NCBI RefSeq assembly: GCF_022870865.1
Contig: NZ_CP091508.1
Span: 1,612,001 to 1,676,000, forward strand
Length of the DNA: 64,000 nt
Direction of reading: 5' to 3'
Source of the DNA: Uruburuella testudinis
GTDB lineage: Bacteria > Pseudomonadota > Gammaproteobacteria > Burkholderiales > Neisseriaceae
Positions 7,298 through 15,771 of the stretch are shown here, piece after piece. Below the pieces are notes generated by a model that saw nothing but the letters and a program-made list of their open reading frames with translations, was not told the origin of the DNA and did not search any database. The translations under genes and the position numbers were made by a program. Numbering within the stretch: position 1 is the stretch's first letter; every line of letters starts with the position of its first letter.

Positions 7298-7878
7298 ATG
7301 TCAGCGCATTGATTTTGGCCGGCGGCGAAGGGCGGCGCATGAGCGGCCGCGACAAAGGCTTGATCGAATGGCAGGGCCGGGCGTTTGTCGACCATGTTAT
7401 CGGCCGCATCCGCCCGCAAGTGGGGCACATCGCCATCAGCGCCAACCGCAACCTTGAAGAATATGCCGCCCGCAGCGCCCACGTTTTTGCCGATGCCCGC
7501 CAATGGCAGGGGCTGGGCCCGCTGGCCGCTTTGTGCACATCGGCCAGCGATATCCAACTGGCCAAAGCCGATTGGCTGCTGGTGGTGCCGTGCGACACCT
7601 TATACCTGCCCGAAAATCTGGTGCAGGTGTTTCAGGCCGCCGCGCAACGTTCGCCGCTTTGCAGTGCTTTTTACGCCCAAACCGACAACCAACAGCATTA
7701 CAGCGTGATGTTTTTCCGCCCGCAGCTGCTGCCCAGCTCCATCGCCTACCTGAATGCCGGCATGCGCACCATCCGCGGCTGGTTGCAGCAGCAACGCGCC
7801 CGTTCAGTGCAGTTTGCGGCGGATGCCTGTTTTGCCAACTATAATTCACCACAAGATATGGACACCCCGCCATGCTAG
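7294..7878 (+). CDS. mobA: Molybdenum cofactor guanylyltransferase
   Basis: Transfers GMP from GTP to molybdenum cofactor to make the bis-MGD form that NarG requires. The 194-residue Rossmann-like nucleotidyltransferase begins with the signature LILAGGEGRRMSGRDKGL and has LVVPCDTLYLP, the metal-binding Asp region, and SVMFFR. The ATG at 7294 overlaps the moaE stop; a longer frame upstream (from 7240) would re-read the end of moaE and is not needed. Its last seven bases overlap moeA. Presence of bis-MGD synthesis beside narG fits the use of a DMSO-reductase-family enzyme. Confidence 0.93.
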   Translation: MNVSALILAGGEGRRMSGRDKGLIEWQGRAFVDHVIGRIRPQVGHIAISANRNLEEYAARSAHVFADARQWQGLGPLAALCTSASDIQLAKADWLLVVPCDTLYLPENLVQVFQAAAQRSPLCSAFYAQTDNQQHYSVMFFRPQLLPSSIAYLNAGMRTIRGWLQQQRARSVQFAADACFANYNSPQDMDTPPC

Positions 7879-9071
7879 ATTTCAATACCGCCCGCCAACA
7901 ACTGCTCGACACCCATGCCTGCACATTGGGCAGCGCCAATCTTGCCCTGGCCGAAGCCGCCAACCGCATTTTAGCGGCGCCGCTGCCGGCACAATATCCC
8001 AGCCCCATGTTTGACAACAGCGCCATGGACGGCTATGCCGTATGCGATACGCAAGGCCGTCTGAAAGACTTTACCGTTATCAGCCGCGTGCAGGCCGGCG
8101 AATGCGCTGCCGCACCGCTGCAACACGGAGAAGCCGTGCGCATTTTTACCGGCGCGCCGCTGCCCGAAAACACCACCGCCGTGGTGCCGCAGGAGCAAAC
8201 CGAAATCGAAAACGGCGCGTTGCACATTCTTGCCGACATCGCTCCCGGCCAACACATGCGCCTGAGAGCCGAAGAAATCGAAGTGGGGCAGGAATTGCTG
8301 GCGCAGGGCAGCAAGCTCAACGCCGCCGCGTTGGGGCTGGCCGCTTCGCAAGGCTATAAAAACGTGCCGGTTTACGAAAAACTGAAAGTGATCGTATTTT
8401 CCAGTGGCAACGAAATCATCGAGCCCGGCGAACCGGCGGCAGAAGGTAAAATTTACGATGCCAACCGCTACCAGCTGATTGCCTGGCTGAAAACACGCGG
8501 TGCCGAAGTGATGGACGGCGGCATTCTGCCCGACGACCTGAGCCGCACCGAAACCGCGCTGGGTTATGCCGCCAAAAAATTCGACGTTATCATCACCAGC
8601 GGCGGCGCCTCAGTGGGCGAAGCCGATTATCTCAAGCAAGCCATTGAAAATGTGGGCACACTCACCACCCACACCTTGGCCATCAAGCCCGGCAAACCTT
8701 TTGCCTGGGGCAGCATCGGCAACACCAAAGTGTTTATCCTGCCCGGCAACCCGGTAGCCACTTTCGTCACTGCCCACATGCTGCTGTTTCCGGTGTTAAA
8801 CAAACTGATGGGTAAATATCCGCGCTATTGGAATCTGCCCAACTTTACTGTTAAAGCCGCATTTGATACCCGCAAAGCCATTAAGCGCCGTGAATTTCTG
8901 CGGGTGTGCGTCGAAGTAGATGATGCCGGCGAAACCGTCGCGGTGTTGCTGCCGAACCAAGGCTCCGCCATGCTCAGCACCTGCGCTCGTGCCAATGCAT
9001 TATGCGAAGTGCCGCCCGGCGAAACCGTTGCCGCAGGGCAGCATGTGAAAGTGCATATATTGCCGACTTGA
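7872..9071 (+). CDS. moeA: Molybdopterin molybdenumtransferase
   Basis: Inserts molybdate into adenylylated molybdopterin. The 399-residue protein has the family's four-domain layout: N-terminal linker, domain with SPMFDNSAMDGYAV, the MPT-binding domain (about 180-320) with SSGNEI, YDANRYQL, TSGGASVGEADY, KPGKPFAWG and LPGNPVATFV, and a C-terminal beta domain from about 330. Last gene of the moaD-moaE-mobA-moeA unit; the start overlaps the mobA end. An inverted uptake sequence pair directly downstream probably ends both this operon and the convergent nirBD operon. Confidence 0.95.
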   Translation: MLDFNTARQQLLDTHACTLGSANLALAEAANRILAAPLPAQYPSPMFDNSAMDGYAVCDTQGRLKDFTVISRVQAGECAAAPLQHGEAVRIFTGAPLPENTTAVVPQEQTEIENGALHILADIAPGQHMRLRAEEIEVGQELLAQGSKLNAAALGLAASQGYKNVPVYEKLKVIVFSSGNEIIEPGEPAAEGKIYDANRYQLIAWLKTRGAEVMDGGILPDDLSRTETALGYAAKKFDVIITSGGASVGEADYLKQAIENVGTLTTHTLAIKPGKPFAWGSIGNTKVFILPGNPVATFVTAHMLLFPVLNKLMGKYPRYWNLPNFTVKAAFDTRKAIKRREFLRVCVEVDDAGETVAVLLPNQGSAMLSTCARANALCEVPPGETVAAGQHVKVHILPT

Positions 9072-9090
9072 TGCTTTGTCGAAACACCCG

Positions 9091-9124
9091 GGCCGTCTGA
9101 AAGCAAATAGTTTTCAGACGGCCT
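9091..9124. terminator. Uptake-sequence terminator between moeA and nirD
   Basis: GGCCGTCTGAAAGCA and TTTTCAGACGGCC form a hairpin 20 bases after the moeA stop. nirD converges from the other side, about 90 bases away, so it may serve both. A further single uptake sequence lies near 9194. Confidence 0.75.
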
Positions 9125-9210
9125 GCTATTTCTTGCACAATCAGCAGACAGGCCGCAAAGCTGCCGGTGTGTTTTTGCGCATGGGTATGTCAGGCCGTCT
9201 GAAAACTGCT

Positions 9211-9552
9211 TTATACGGCAACAAACACTGCGCCGTTTTCCACTTTCACGGGGTATACGCCGATTTGATAATCATCGCCGGAGAGGCAGCGGCCGTCTTC
9301 AAGCGAATAGGTTTTTTTGTGGAACGGGCAGGCCACTTTGGGGATATGCTTGCCCGATTCATCGCATACCGAGCCCAGCATGCCGCGTGCCAGCGCCATT
9401 TGCTGTTTGTGCGGGCAGAGGTTGTCGGTGGCATACCATTTGCCGCGGCGGGCAAAATGGAACACGGCAATCTGTTTGCCGGCTACTTCGGCGCAGGCGC
9501 CGCCGTCTTCGGGAAAATCGGCGGTGGTGCCGACCGGGTGCCATTGGGTCAT
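9211..9552 (-). CDS. nirD: Nitrite reductase (NADH) small subunit
   Basis: A 113-residue Rieske-fold partner of NirB. Both halves of the [2Fe-2S] binding pattern are seen: C-P-H in NLCPHKQ and C-P-F-H in VACPFHKK. The start at 9552 follows AAAGGACAAACTC, a good ribosome site; an upstream frame reaching 9645 overlaps the nirB end and is Lys-rich, unlike the family. nirD follows nirB by 49 bases, in the same transcript. Together they reduce nitrite to ammonium in the cytoplasm using NADH, removing the nitrite made by NarGHI. Confidence 0.94.
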   Translation of the reverse strand: MTQWHPVGTTADFPEDGGACAEVAGKQIAVFHFARRGKWYATDNLCPHKQQMALARGMLGSVCDESGKHIPKVACPFHKKTYSLEDGRCLSGDDYQIGVYPVKVENGAVFVAV

Positions 9553-9601
9553 GAGTTTGTCCTTTCGCTGATTAGTTTTGAGGCCGTCTGAACCGGCATG
9601 C

Positions 9602-12163
9602 TTATGAGGCGGTTTCTTTTTCTTTGCTGTTTTCTGTTTCGTCATGCCAATCGGCAGGCCGTTTCATCTCGCGCATAGGGATAAAGCGGATGGTTTCGTC
9701 TTTGGCATCAGAATTAACAAAGTGGCGGAAACGTTTGCGTTTTTCAGGGTCGGAAACGGCATCTTTCCATTCGCACACGTAAGTGGCTATGTGGTGCTGC
9801 ATTTGCTCGTCGAGGTCGGCACAGATGCCGAGGCTGTCGCGGATAATCACGTCTTTCAGGTATTCGATGCCGCCTTCGAGTTTGTTGAGCCACGGCGCGG
9901 TACGTTGCAGCGGCTCGGCGGTTTGGGCGTAAAACATCAAAAAACGGTCGATATAGCGCATGGCGGTATCGCTGTCGACATCGGCGGCGAGCAGGGTGGC
10001 GTGTTGCGGTTTGGCACCGCCGTTGCCGCCGACATAAATATTCCAGCCTTTTTCGGTGGCGATGATGCCGAAATCTTTGCTTTGTGCTTCGGCACATTCG
10101 CGCACGCAGCCGGATACTCCGGATTTGAATTTGTGCGGCGTGCGCAAGCCTTTGTAGCGGTTTTCCAAATCAATGGCAAAACCTACCGAATCTTGTACGC
10201 CGTAGCGGCACCAGGTGCTGCCCACGCAGGATTTTACCGTGCGCAGCGATTTGCCGTAGGCGTGGCCGCTCTCAAAGCCGGCGGCGATTAATTCTTCCCA
10301 AATCGCCGGTAAATCGCCGACATGGGCGCCAAACATATCGATGCGCTGGCCGCCGGTGATTTTGGTGTAGAGATCGTATTTTTTTGCCACTTGAGCAATC
10401 ACCAGCAATTTGTCGGGGGTGATTTCGCCGGCGGGAATGCGCGGTACCACCGAATAAGTGCCGCCTTTTTGAATATTGGCCAAAAAGCGGTCGTTGGTAT
10501 CTTGGGCAATATCGTTGCCTTTGGTGAGAATCGGGTCGTTCCAGAGTGTGGCCAGAATTGAAGCCACCAGCGGTTTACAGAGCTCGCAACCGTCGCCGTG
10601 GCCGGCATGGTCGAGCACTTCATTGTAGCTGTGCCAGCCTTTGACTTTAATCATGTGGTAAAGCTCTTGCCGGCTGTAGTCGAAATGCTCGCATACGGTG
10701 TTTTTCACCACCCGTCCCATCGATTTCAGCGTGGTGTCGAGCAAATCTTTCAGCATCGGCAAACAGCCGCCGCAGCCGGTGCCGGCCTTGGTGCAGGTTT
10801 TAAGCGCGGCAATGTCTTCGTTGCCGGTTTTGACTGCTTCTACAATTGCGCCTTTGCTCACACTTTCACACGAACAAATTAGCGCACTATCAGGCAAATC
10901 GGCCACGCTCATGCCGGCGGCGGCGCCCTCGCTTTGCGGCAGAATCAGGCGCTCGGGGTTGGCCGGCAGCTTCATATTGTTGGCATACATTTGCTGCAAA
11001 ATGCCGTATTCGGCAGCGTCACCCACCAACAAACCGCCCAACAGGCGCCTGCCGTCGAGGCTGATATTGATGCGTTTGTAAAAGCCTTTGCCGGTGTCTT
11101 CATAAATAATCGGCAGGGCGGGCTCGGGGCTGGAAGGGTCGGCAAACGGATTGCCGAAGCTGCCCACATCAGTGCCGATAAGCTTGAGTTTGGTTGATAA
11201 ATCTGCGCCTTTAAAAAGCTTGGCATGGCTTTCTCCCGCCAAACTGTTGCCGACCAAATTGTGCGCCAACACTTCGGCCATATCGTAGCCGGGCGCCACT
11301 AAGCCGTAAATCATACCGCCGTGCAGGGCACATTCGCCGATGGCATACACATGCGGCGCACTGGTCTGCATGGCATCGTTAACCACAATACCGCCGCGGT
11401 TGTCCACTTTGATACCGGCCTCACGGGCCAGACTGTCGTTGGGCACGATGCCGGCAGACACCACCAGCATATCTACTTTCAAACGGCTGCCATCGCTGAA
11501 ACGCATCGACTGCATGTATTCGCGGCCTTCGATTTCTTCGGTAACGCGTGAAAGATGCACCTGCACGCCGCCGGCTTCGATTTTCTGTTTCAACAGCCCG
11601 GCACCGCGGTCGTCAAGCTGGCGCGTCATCAGGCGGGGCGCGAACTCCACAACATGCGTTTCCAGCTGTAAATCGAGTAGGGCGCGGGCAGCTTCAAGGC
11701 CGAGCAGGCCGCCGCCAAGCACCGCCGCGCTTTTGCAATTATCGGCATAGCGGATGATGTCGTTCAAATCATCAATGGTGCGGTAGGGAAATACCCCTTG
11801 TTTTTCAGCACCTTGAATATCGGGCATAAAACAGGAAGAGCCGGTGGCAAAAACCAGCTCGTCATATTCACACACCCGCCCCGAACGGCTGGATACCGTT
11901 TTACGGCTCAAATTGATTTCGGTAACCCGATCATTCAGAATCAATTCGATACCACGCTCGGCATACCATTCAAGCGGGCTCATCGATAATTTTCCGGCAT
12001 CATGATGGCTGAAATATTCGGAAAGATGCACACGATCATAAGCATGCAAGCGTTCCGCACCAAACACCGTCAGCGAAAATTGATTTAAGCCGCCTTTTTC
12101 AGCCAGCTTCTCACAAAACTTGTAGCCGACCATGCCGTTACCGATAAGCACTATTTTCTTCAT
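9602..12163 (-). CDS. nirB: Nitrite reductase (NADH) large subunit
   Basis: Sirohaem and FAD enzyme of 853 residues. In order: FAD/NAD(P)H oxidoreductase fold (VLIGNGMVGYKF at 4-15, second nucleotide fold AAVLGGGLLGLEAA near 145), BFD-like [2Fe-2S] domain (CSCESVSKG ... CTKAGTGCGGC), then the nitrite/sulfite reductase ferredoxin half and the sirohaem/[4Fe-4S] domain with TVKSCVGSTWCRYG and SGVSGCVRECAEAQ (C-x5-C ... C-x3-C). The ATG at 12163 begins MKKIVLIGNGM, the family's usual start; 21 extra codons upstream are AT-rich leader. First gene of nirBD. Upstream lies a pair of TTGTYTACAATTT repeats that may be an operator. Confidence 0.96.
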   Translation of the reverse strand: MKKIVLIGNGMVGYKFCEKLAEKGGLNQFSLTVFGAERLHAYDRVHLSEYFSHHDAGKLSMSPLEWYAERGIELILNDRVTEINLSRKTVSSRSGRVCEYDELVFATGSSCFMPDIQGAEKQGVFPYRTIDDLNDIIRYADNCKSAAVLGGGLLGLEAARALLDLQLETHVVEFAPRLMTRQLDDRGAGLLKQKIEAGGVQVHLSRVTEEIEGREYMQSMRFSDGSRLKVDMLVVSAGIVPNDSLAREAGIKVDNRGGIVVNDAMQTSAPHVYAIGECALHGGMIYGLVAPGYDMAEVLAHNLVGNSLAGESHAKLFKGADLSTKLKLIGTDVGSFGNPFADPSSPEPALPIIYEDTGKGFYKRINISLDGRRLLGGLLVGDAAEYGILQQMYANNMKLPANPERLILPQSEGAAAGMSVADLPDSALICSCESVSKGAIVEAVKTGNEDIAALKTCTKAGTGCGGCLPMLKDLLDTTLKSMGRVVKNTVCEHFDYSRQELYHMIKVKGWHSYNEVLDHAGHGDGCELCKPLVASILATLWNDPILTKGNDIAQDTNDRFLANIQKGGTYSVVPRIPAGEITPDKLLVIAQVAKKYDLYTKITGGQRIDMFGAHVGDLPAIWEELIAAGFESGHAYGKSLRTVKSCVGSTWCRYGVQDSVGFAIDLENRYKGLRTPHKFKSGVSGCVRECAEAQSKDFGIIATEKGWNIYVGGNGGAKPQHATLLAADVDSDTAMRYIDRFLMFYAQTAEPLQRTAPWLNKLEGGIEYLKDVIIRDSLGICADLDEQMQHHIATYVCEWKDAVSDPEKRKRFRHFVNSDAKDETIRFIPMREMKRPADWHDETENSKEKETAS

Positions 12164-12308
12164 CACCGTGTTCCTAGTGTTTAATAAAGTTTGACAAAAT
12201 AATGGCAAGAAAACAAAGAAGTTCAAATAAGCAAAAAGGAGTATAAGATTATTATATATTTGAATTTAAATATTATTTATTTTATAAACCTCTTTAGCCT
12301 TATATGTT

Positions 12309-12343
12309 TTGTTTACAATTTTATAATTTATTGTCTACAATTT
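12309..12343 (-). promoter_or_regulatory. Paired direct repeat upstream of nirB, possible operator
   Basis: TTGTTTACAATTT (12309-12321) and TTGTCTACAATTT (12331-12343) are 12-of-13 identical and start 22 bases apart, about two helical turns. Each is itself near-palindromic (TTGTNTACAA). They lie 146-180 bases before the nirB ATG. The regulator is unknown; this does not match the classical FNR or NarL consensus. Confidence 0.4.
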
Positions 12344-12428
12344 AATGAGGGCGAGATTGAAATAAGAATTTAGGCAGCCTTGCAATCCGGTGGAGATAAA
12401 TGGCTGGTCTGTGCGCAGGGATAAATAA

Positions 12429-12479
12429 AATGCCGTCTGAAAATTAAAGCCGTCTGAAAATTAATTTCAGACGGCATTT
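12429..12479. repeat. Triple uptake sequence cluster
   Basis: ATGCCGTCTGAA and AGCCGTCTGAA in the same direction are followed by TTCAGACGGCAT facing them, giving a choice of two hairpins. The ATG dialect is used here rather than the AG form that prevails elsewhere in the window. Confidence 0.6.
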
Positions 12480-12949
12480 CGGATGCTCGGAAAATACCCG
12501 ACAATGGCTGAATCACTAGGCCGTCTGAAGCATTTAATATTTCCAGAATGAAACCATCTTACTGATGCACGCCGGAGGATTAAGTTTCCCCAATAATGCT
12601 GTAACAAAAAGCCATCTGAATGATTGGCAAACATGCCAAGCCATTCAGACGGCCTTATTCAGAATTCAAACGGCCTTATCAATATATTTATATATAGAGC
12701 TATACATAAATCGGGCGGAGTATCCAAGTTATCTCTCTATATTAAAAATTTAACATAATATACATTATGCGAAATTATGGTTACCATCTTTTCCCAAGTT
12801 TGCCTCAGGCCTTCTGGTATTTCAGACGGCCAGTGGTATTCCAGACGGCCTGAGATCTTTGTCAAATACTTCCTGCTCAAGTATTCAGTCGCACTGAAAC
12901 AACGTTAGCTGCACAATTATTGCTTGCCTCAACAGAATAAGAAACTGCT

Positions 12950-13405
12950 TTATTGATAAAGCACGCCGTTGTGTTTTAGCCATCCGTCGATATGGCGGTG
13001 CTGCGGGTCGTGATGTGTCCAATGAATGACGCCGCCTTGTTGCGACCATTCGTATTCACCGTAAAACTCGACGGCATCGCCTTTTTTCAAGCCTTTGATT
13101 TTAGGAGACAAATCTATATTATGGGCAACCAGTAAGGTTTGACCGCTGTCGAGCTTGAGGACAAAACGCTGGTGGCGCGAGCCTTTGTTGTCATCCGGTA
13201 AAGTTTTGCTGACTATGCCGCGGCCTTGTATTTGCAGATTGTTTTGCTTTTGCTTAAAGGCCGTCTGAAGCCTTTGATTGCTTTGGGCTGCGGCCGATTC
13301 AACAGCGTTTTGCGGTGGTTCGGCGGGTTGCTGCCACTGTTGGTAGCCGTATAAGGCTCCGATGAGCGCTATCAGCAACAATAGTTTTTTCATTTTTATT
13401 TTCAA
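12950..13405 (-). CDS. DUF3465 family exported protein
   Basis: A 151-residue protein with an N-terminal signal or anchor (KKLLLLIALIGALYGY), a Gln-rich linker and a C-terminal domain of about 100 residues that matches the DUF3465 type: GRGIVSKTLPDD, RHQRFVLKLDSGQTLLVAHNIDL, GDAVEFYGEYEW, GGVIHWTHHDP, GWLKHNGVLY. These proteins are periplasmic or secreted with an OB-like fold; no activity is established that I know of. Starts at 13405 or 13393 are both possible; neither has a strong ribosome site. It stands 11 bases after the next gene upstream, so the two are probably cotranscribed. Confidence 0.75.
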   Translation of the reverse strand: MKIKMKKLLLLIALIGALYGYQQWQQPAEPPQNAVESAAAQSNQRLQTAFKQKQNNLQIQGRGIVSKTLPDDNKGSRHQRFVLKLDSGQTLLVAHNIDLSPKIKGLKKGDAVEFYGEYEWSQQGGVIHWTHHDPQHRHIDGWLKHNGVLYQ

Positions 13406-13416
13406 AAGTTTAATGC

Positions 13417-14250
13417 TTATCGGCGTTTAAATTTGAGGCTGTATCTGATTTCAGACATCACGGCTTTCAGGTTATATTCGAGAATTTCATCTACCAAGGC
13501 CGGGGTTTGTTCGTTAAGGCTTTGTTGCAGCTGGTAAGTCAGTGCCGCCGCTTGTTTCTGCACCGCCACACGCACCATACCGGTAACCGCATCGGTAAGG
13601 TGCGGTCGCAAACGTTGGGTCAGACGCTCTATCAGCTCTTTTTCAGATAAGCACATTACCGGCAGGCGGGGGTTGACCTGTGGGTCGATCACTTGCACGC
13701 TCACCGGTATTTGCTCGGCTTCGGCAAACAAATCTTCTCCGGCTGCGGCGCCCTCTTCTTGTGCCGTCGTGGCGGCTTCGGGCTGTGTTTGTGCGCGTTT
13801 GGCGTTCAACCAGACGGTTCGTGTGTGCTGAATATGTTCGTCATCGGCCGTTTGCAGAGAAGTTTGCGCGTTCAGCCAATCTTCTTGCAGCAACACGCTG
13901 GCATCGGCTTCTTCTGCTTGGGCGTTGTCGTTTTCAAATGGCTCGTTATGCGCTTGCTGCCACTGTTGCAGATATTCGCGCAATATTTTTTCACGCAAAG
14001 CGGCATCCGGCTTGCGTGCAACAGCCGGCTCCGACGCCTGAGGTTGGCGTGTCGGGGTGGAAAAATCGGGCGCGGCAATGTGAACATCGGTATGCGCTGC
14101 TTCTGCATGTAGGGGTGTTTGGCGTTTTTCGCGCAGCTGCTCCAAACCGCGCTCCCAGTCGAATTCTTCTTGGGCTTGCGGTTCTTTTTGAGATTCGGCG
14201 GTTTCTTCGAGGGTAAAAGTGAGATCGGGTATCGGGCGTTCGTTGCTCAT
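13417..14250 (-). CDS. Unrecognised acidic, Gln/Ala-rich protein
   Basis: A 277-residue soluble protein I cannot assign. The first 200 residues are low in structure, acidic and rich in Gln, Glu and Ala, with a repeated W-x-x-A/Q-LN theme (EDWLNAQTS, TVWLNAKRA). The last 75 residues look folded and amphipathic (LIERLTQRLRPHLTDAV, VAVQKQAAALTYQLQ, LVDEILEYNLKAVMSEIRY), reminiscent of the C-terminal helices of beta-proteobacterial DUF2486-type proteins, but this is only a resemblance. No signal peptide or membrane segment. It precedes the DUF3465 gene and diverges from the 83-residue coiled-coil gene. Confidence 0.6.
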   Translation of the reverse strand: MSNERPIPDLTFTLEETAESQKEPQAQEEFDWERGLEQLREKRQTPLHAEAAHTDVHIAAPDFSTPTRQPQASEPAVARKPDAALREKILREYLQQWQQAHNEPFENDNAQAEEADASVLLQEDWLNAQTSLQTADDEHIQHTRTVWLNAKRAQTQPEAATTAQEEGAAAGEDLFAEAEQIPVSVQVIDPQVNPRLPVMCLSEKELIERLTQRLRPHLTDAVTGMVRVAVQKQAAALTYQLQQSLNEQTPALVDEILEYNLKAVMSEIRYSLKFKRR

Positions 14251-14384
14251 TATAGAATCTTTCTTTTCATTTTTCGGCCTGCTGCTTTATGCTTTAATGT
14301 GGCAGCGGTATGCCGGTAAAAATATGCGGCACCGGCAGGTTTGCTATAATGTGCGTATTCTAACAGATTCTTAAAGGAAAAATC

Positions 14385-14636
14385 ATGAACAGCCTCGAAC
14401 AACGCCTCGATTATCTGGAAGAAGCCAATGATGTGCTGCGCATGCAAAACCATGTGTTGTCTACGGCTTTTAAAGGCATGATTCGCGCCCTGCCCGCCGA
14501 CATCGCGCAAGATGTGGTGGAATCGGTGCAGCTGGCTTTTGAAGACGCATTGGCTGAGTTGAATTATGAAGACAGCCCGCATACAGATTTATTTCATGAT
14601 GTCACCTATGCTTTTTTCCGTGAAAAAGAGCGTTGA
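14385..14636 (+). CDS. Small coiled-coil protein, unknown function
   Basis: An 83-residue acidic protein. The N-terminus is a coiled coil (LEQRLDYLEEANDVLRMQN), then an amphipathic segment (GMIRALPADIAQDVVESV) and a charged tail (FFREKER). It follows a good AAAGGAAAAATC ribosome site. The layout recalls small trimeric or tetrameric helical proteins such as SlyX, but the sequence is not convincingly SlyX. An uptake sequence begins at the stop codon (TGAGGCCGTCTGAA). Likely real because of clean start and codon use; function unknown. Confidence 0.6.
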   Translation: MNSLEQRLDYLEEANDVLRMQNHVLSTAFKGMIRALPADIAQDVVESVQLAFEDALAELNYEDSPHTDLFHDVTYAFFREKER

Positions 14637-14759
14637 GGCCGTCTGAAACATTGTCTCTGTATTTTCGGGCAAAAATCCGCTAGGCAAAATATGGACAGCC
14701 TACTTTGTTTTGTAAAATTATGCTAAACTAAACCATCAATTGTTTTCAGGAATGTGACC

Positions 14760-15551
14760 ATGAATATGAAAAAATGGCTTGCCGCCGCCCTCACCTGCTC
14801 TGCTTTGGCTTTAGGCGGTTGCGGCGGAAGTAACAACGACCAGGCGGCAACGGCAGCCGATGCCGATGCCGATAAAGTTTATCGTGTGGCCATGAATGCT
14901 GAATTTGCGCCGTTTGAGTCGCTTGATTCGGCCAATCAGGTGCAGGGCTTTGATGTGGATTTGGTGAATGCGATGGCAAAAGCCGGCAATTTCAAGGTCG
15001 AATTCAAACACCAACCGTGGGACAGCCTGTTCCCCGCTCTGGCCAACGGCGATGCGGATATTCTGGCTTCGGCAGTAACCATCACCGATGACCGCAAGCA
15101 AACCATGGATTTTACCGAGCCTTATTTTGAAATCACCCAGGTGATTTTGGTGCCGCAAGGCAAAAGCATCAAATCGGTAGAAGATTTGAAAAATGCACAG
15201 CGTGTAGGCGTGGTAACCGGCAATACCGGTGATTTTGCCGCCTCGCAAATTTTGGGCAACAACAGCCCAAAAATCGCCCGCTTTGAAAATCTGCCACTGC
15301 TGATTAAAGAGCTGGAAAGCGGCGGCCTCGATGCCGTGGTCAGCGACAGCGCCGTGGTCGGAAATTATATTAAAAACAACGGCGACAAAGGCTTCAGCAT
15401 GGTGGCTGTGCCCGACTTTACGGTAGAAAACTACGGTATGGCGGTGCGCAAAGGCGATAGCGCTACTTTGAATATGCTGAATGAAGCATTAAAACAAGTG
15501 CGCGCCAATGGCGAATATGATCAGATTTACAGCAAATATTTTGCCAAATAA
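14760..15551 (+). CDS. Amino-acid ABC transporter substrate-binding lipoprotein
   Basis: Lipoprotein of about 263 residues, SBP_bac_3 family. A signal peptide ends in the lipobox LGGC (Cys near 21), followed by a Gly/Ser/Asn linker. The fold motifs are YRVAMNAEFAPFE, GFDVDLVNAMAK, WDSLFPALANGDADILASA and FTEPYFE, typical of polar amino-acid or cystine binding proteins. ATG at 14760 is preferred (AGG about 9 bases upstream) over a GTG two codons earlier. No permease or ATPase gene adjoins, so the transporter is either encoded elsewhere or the gene stands alone, as often seen in Neisseria. Ligand cannot be told from sequence. Confidence 0.9.
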   Translation: MNMKKWLAAALTCSALALGGCGGSNNDQAATAADADADKVYRVAMNAEFAPFESLDSANQVQGFDVDLVNAMAKAGNFKVEFKHQPWDSLFPALANGDADILASAVTITDDRKQTMDFTEPYFEITQVILVPQGKSIKSVEDLKNAQRVGVVTGNTGDFAASQILGNNSPKIARFENLPLLIKELESGGLDAVVSDSAVVGNYIKNNGDKGFSMVAVPDFTVENYGMAVRKGDSATLNMLNEALKQVRANGEYDQIYSKYFAK

Positions 15552-15570
15552 GCAGATGTAAAAATATTGA

Positions 15571-15599
15571 AAAAGCCCGATTGTTTATCGGGTTTTTTT
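15571..15599 (+). terminator. Rho-independent terminator after the binding-protein gene
   Basis: AAGCCCGA and TCGGGTTTTTTT form a stem with a seven-base loop and a T run, 20 bases after the stop. It is a classical terminator, not built from uptake sequences. Confidence 0.85.
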
Positions 15600-15708
15600 A
15601 TATTTCAGACGGCCTGATGACTGTTGCTACATTCTTGTTCCGGCCGAAATCCGGGATGGGTTAACAAAATGGCTTCGACAAGCTTGGCTGCTTGAATTTT
15701 AAGATAAA

Positions 15709-15747
15709 CAGGCCGTCTGAAACCAAATCATGTTTTCAGACGGCCTG
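15709..15747 (-). terminator. Uptake-sequence terminator after the aminotransferase gene
   Basis: CAGGCCGTCTGAAA and TTTTCAGACGGCCTG form a hairpin 25 bases beyond the stop of the minus-strand aminotransferase gene. Confidence 0.75.
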
Positions 15748-15771
15748 TGTTTGCTTTATGAAACCTATCTA

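Larger units (their letters stand above)
12164..12949. other. Long non-coding region with decayed uptake sequences
   Basis: The 786 bases up to the DUF3465 gene hold no credible gene. The nirB-side half (12230-12345) is very AT-rich and carries the nirB promoter. From 12429 on there are at least eight complete or degenerate uptake sequences (for example CCATCTGAATG, TTCAAACGGCC, TCCAGACGGCC), several as inverted pairs. This is unusual density and decay, and could mark a lost gene. The block near 12365 (AGGCAGCCTTGCA) resembles uptake dialects of other genera only loosely. Confidence 0.6.

Noticed and set aside
12164..12226. A 21-residue hydrophobic extension of NirB that looks like a signal peptide
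   Set aside because: NirB is cytoplasmic and its FAD-binding strand starts at MKKIVLIGNGM; the extension is AT-rich leader without a ribosome site.
12565..12753. A 62-codon plus-strand frame in the long gap
   Set aside because: No ribosome site, crosses uptake sequences, and low-complexity end; not supported as a gene.
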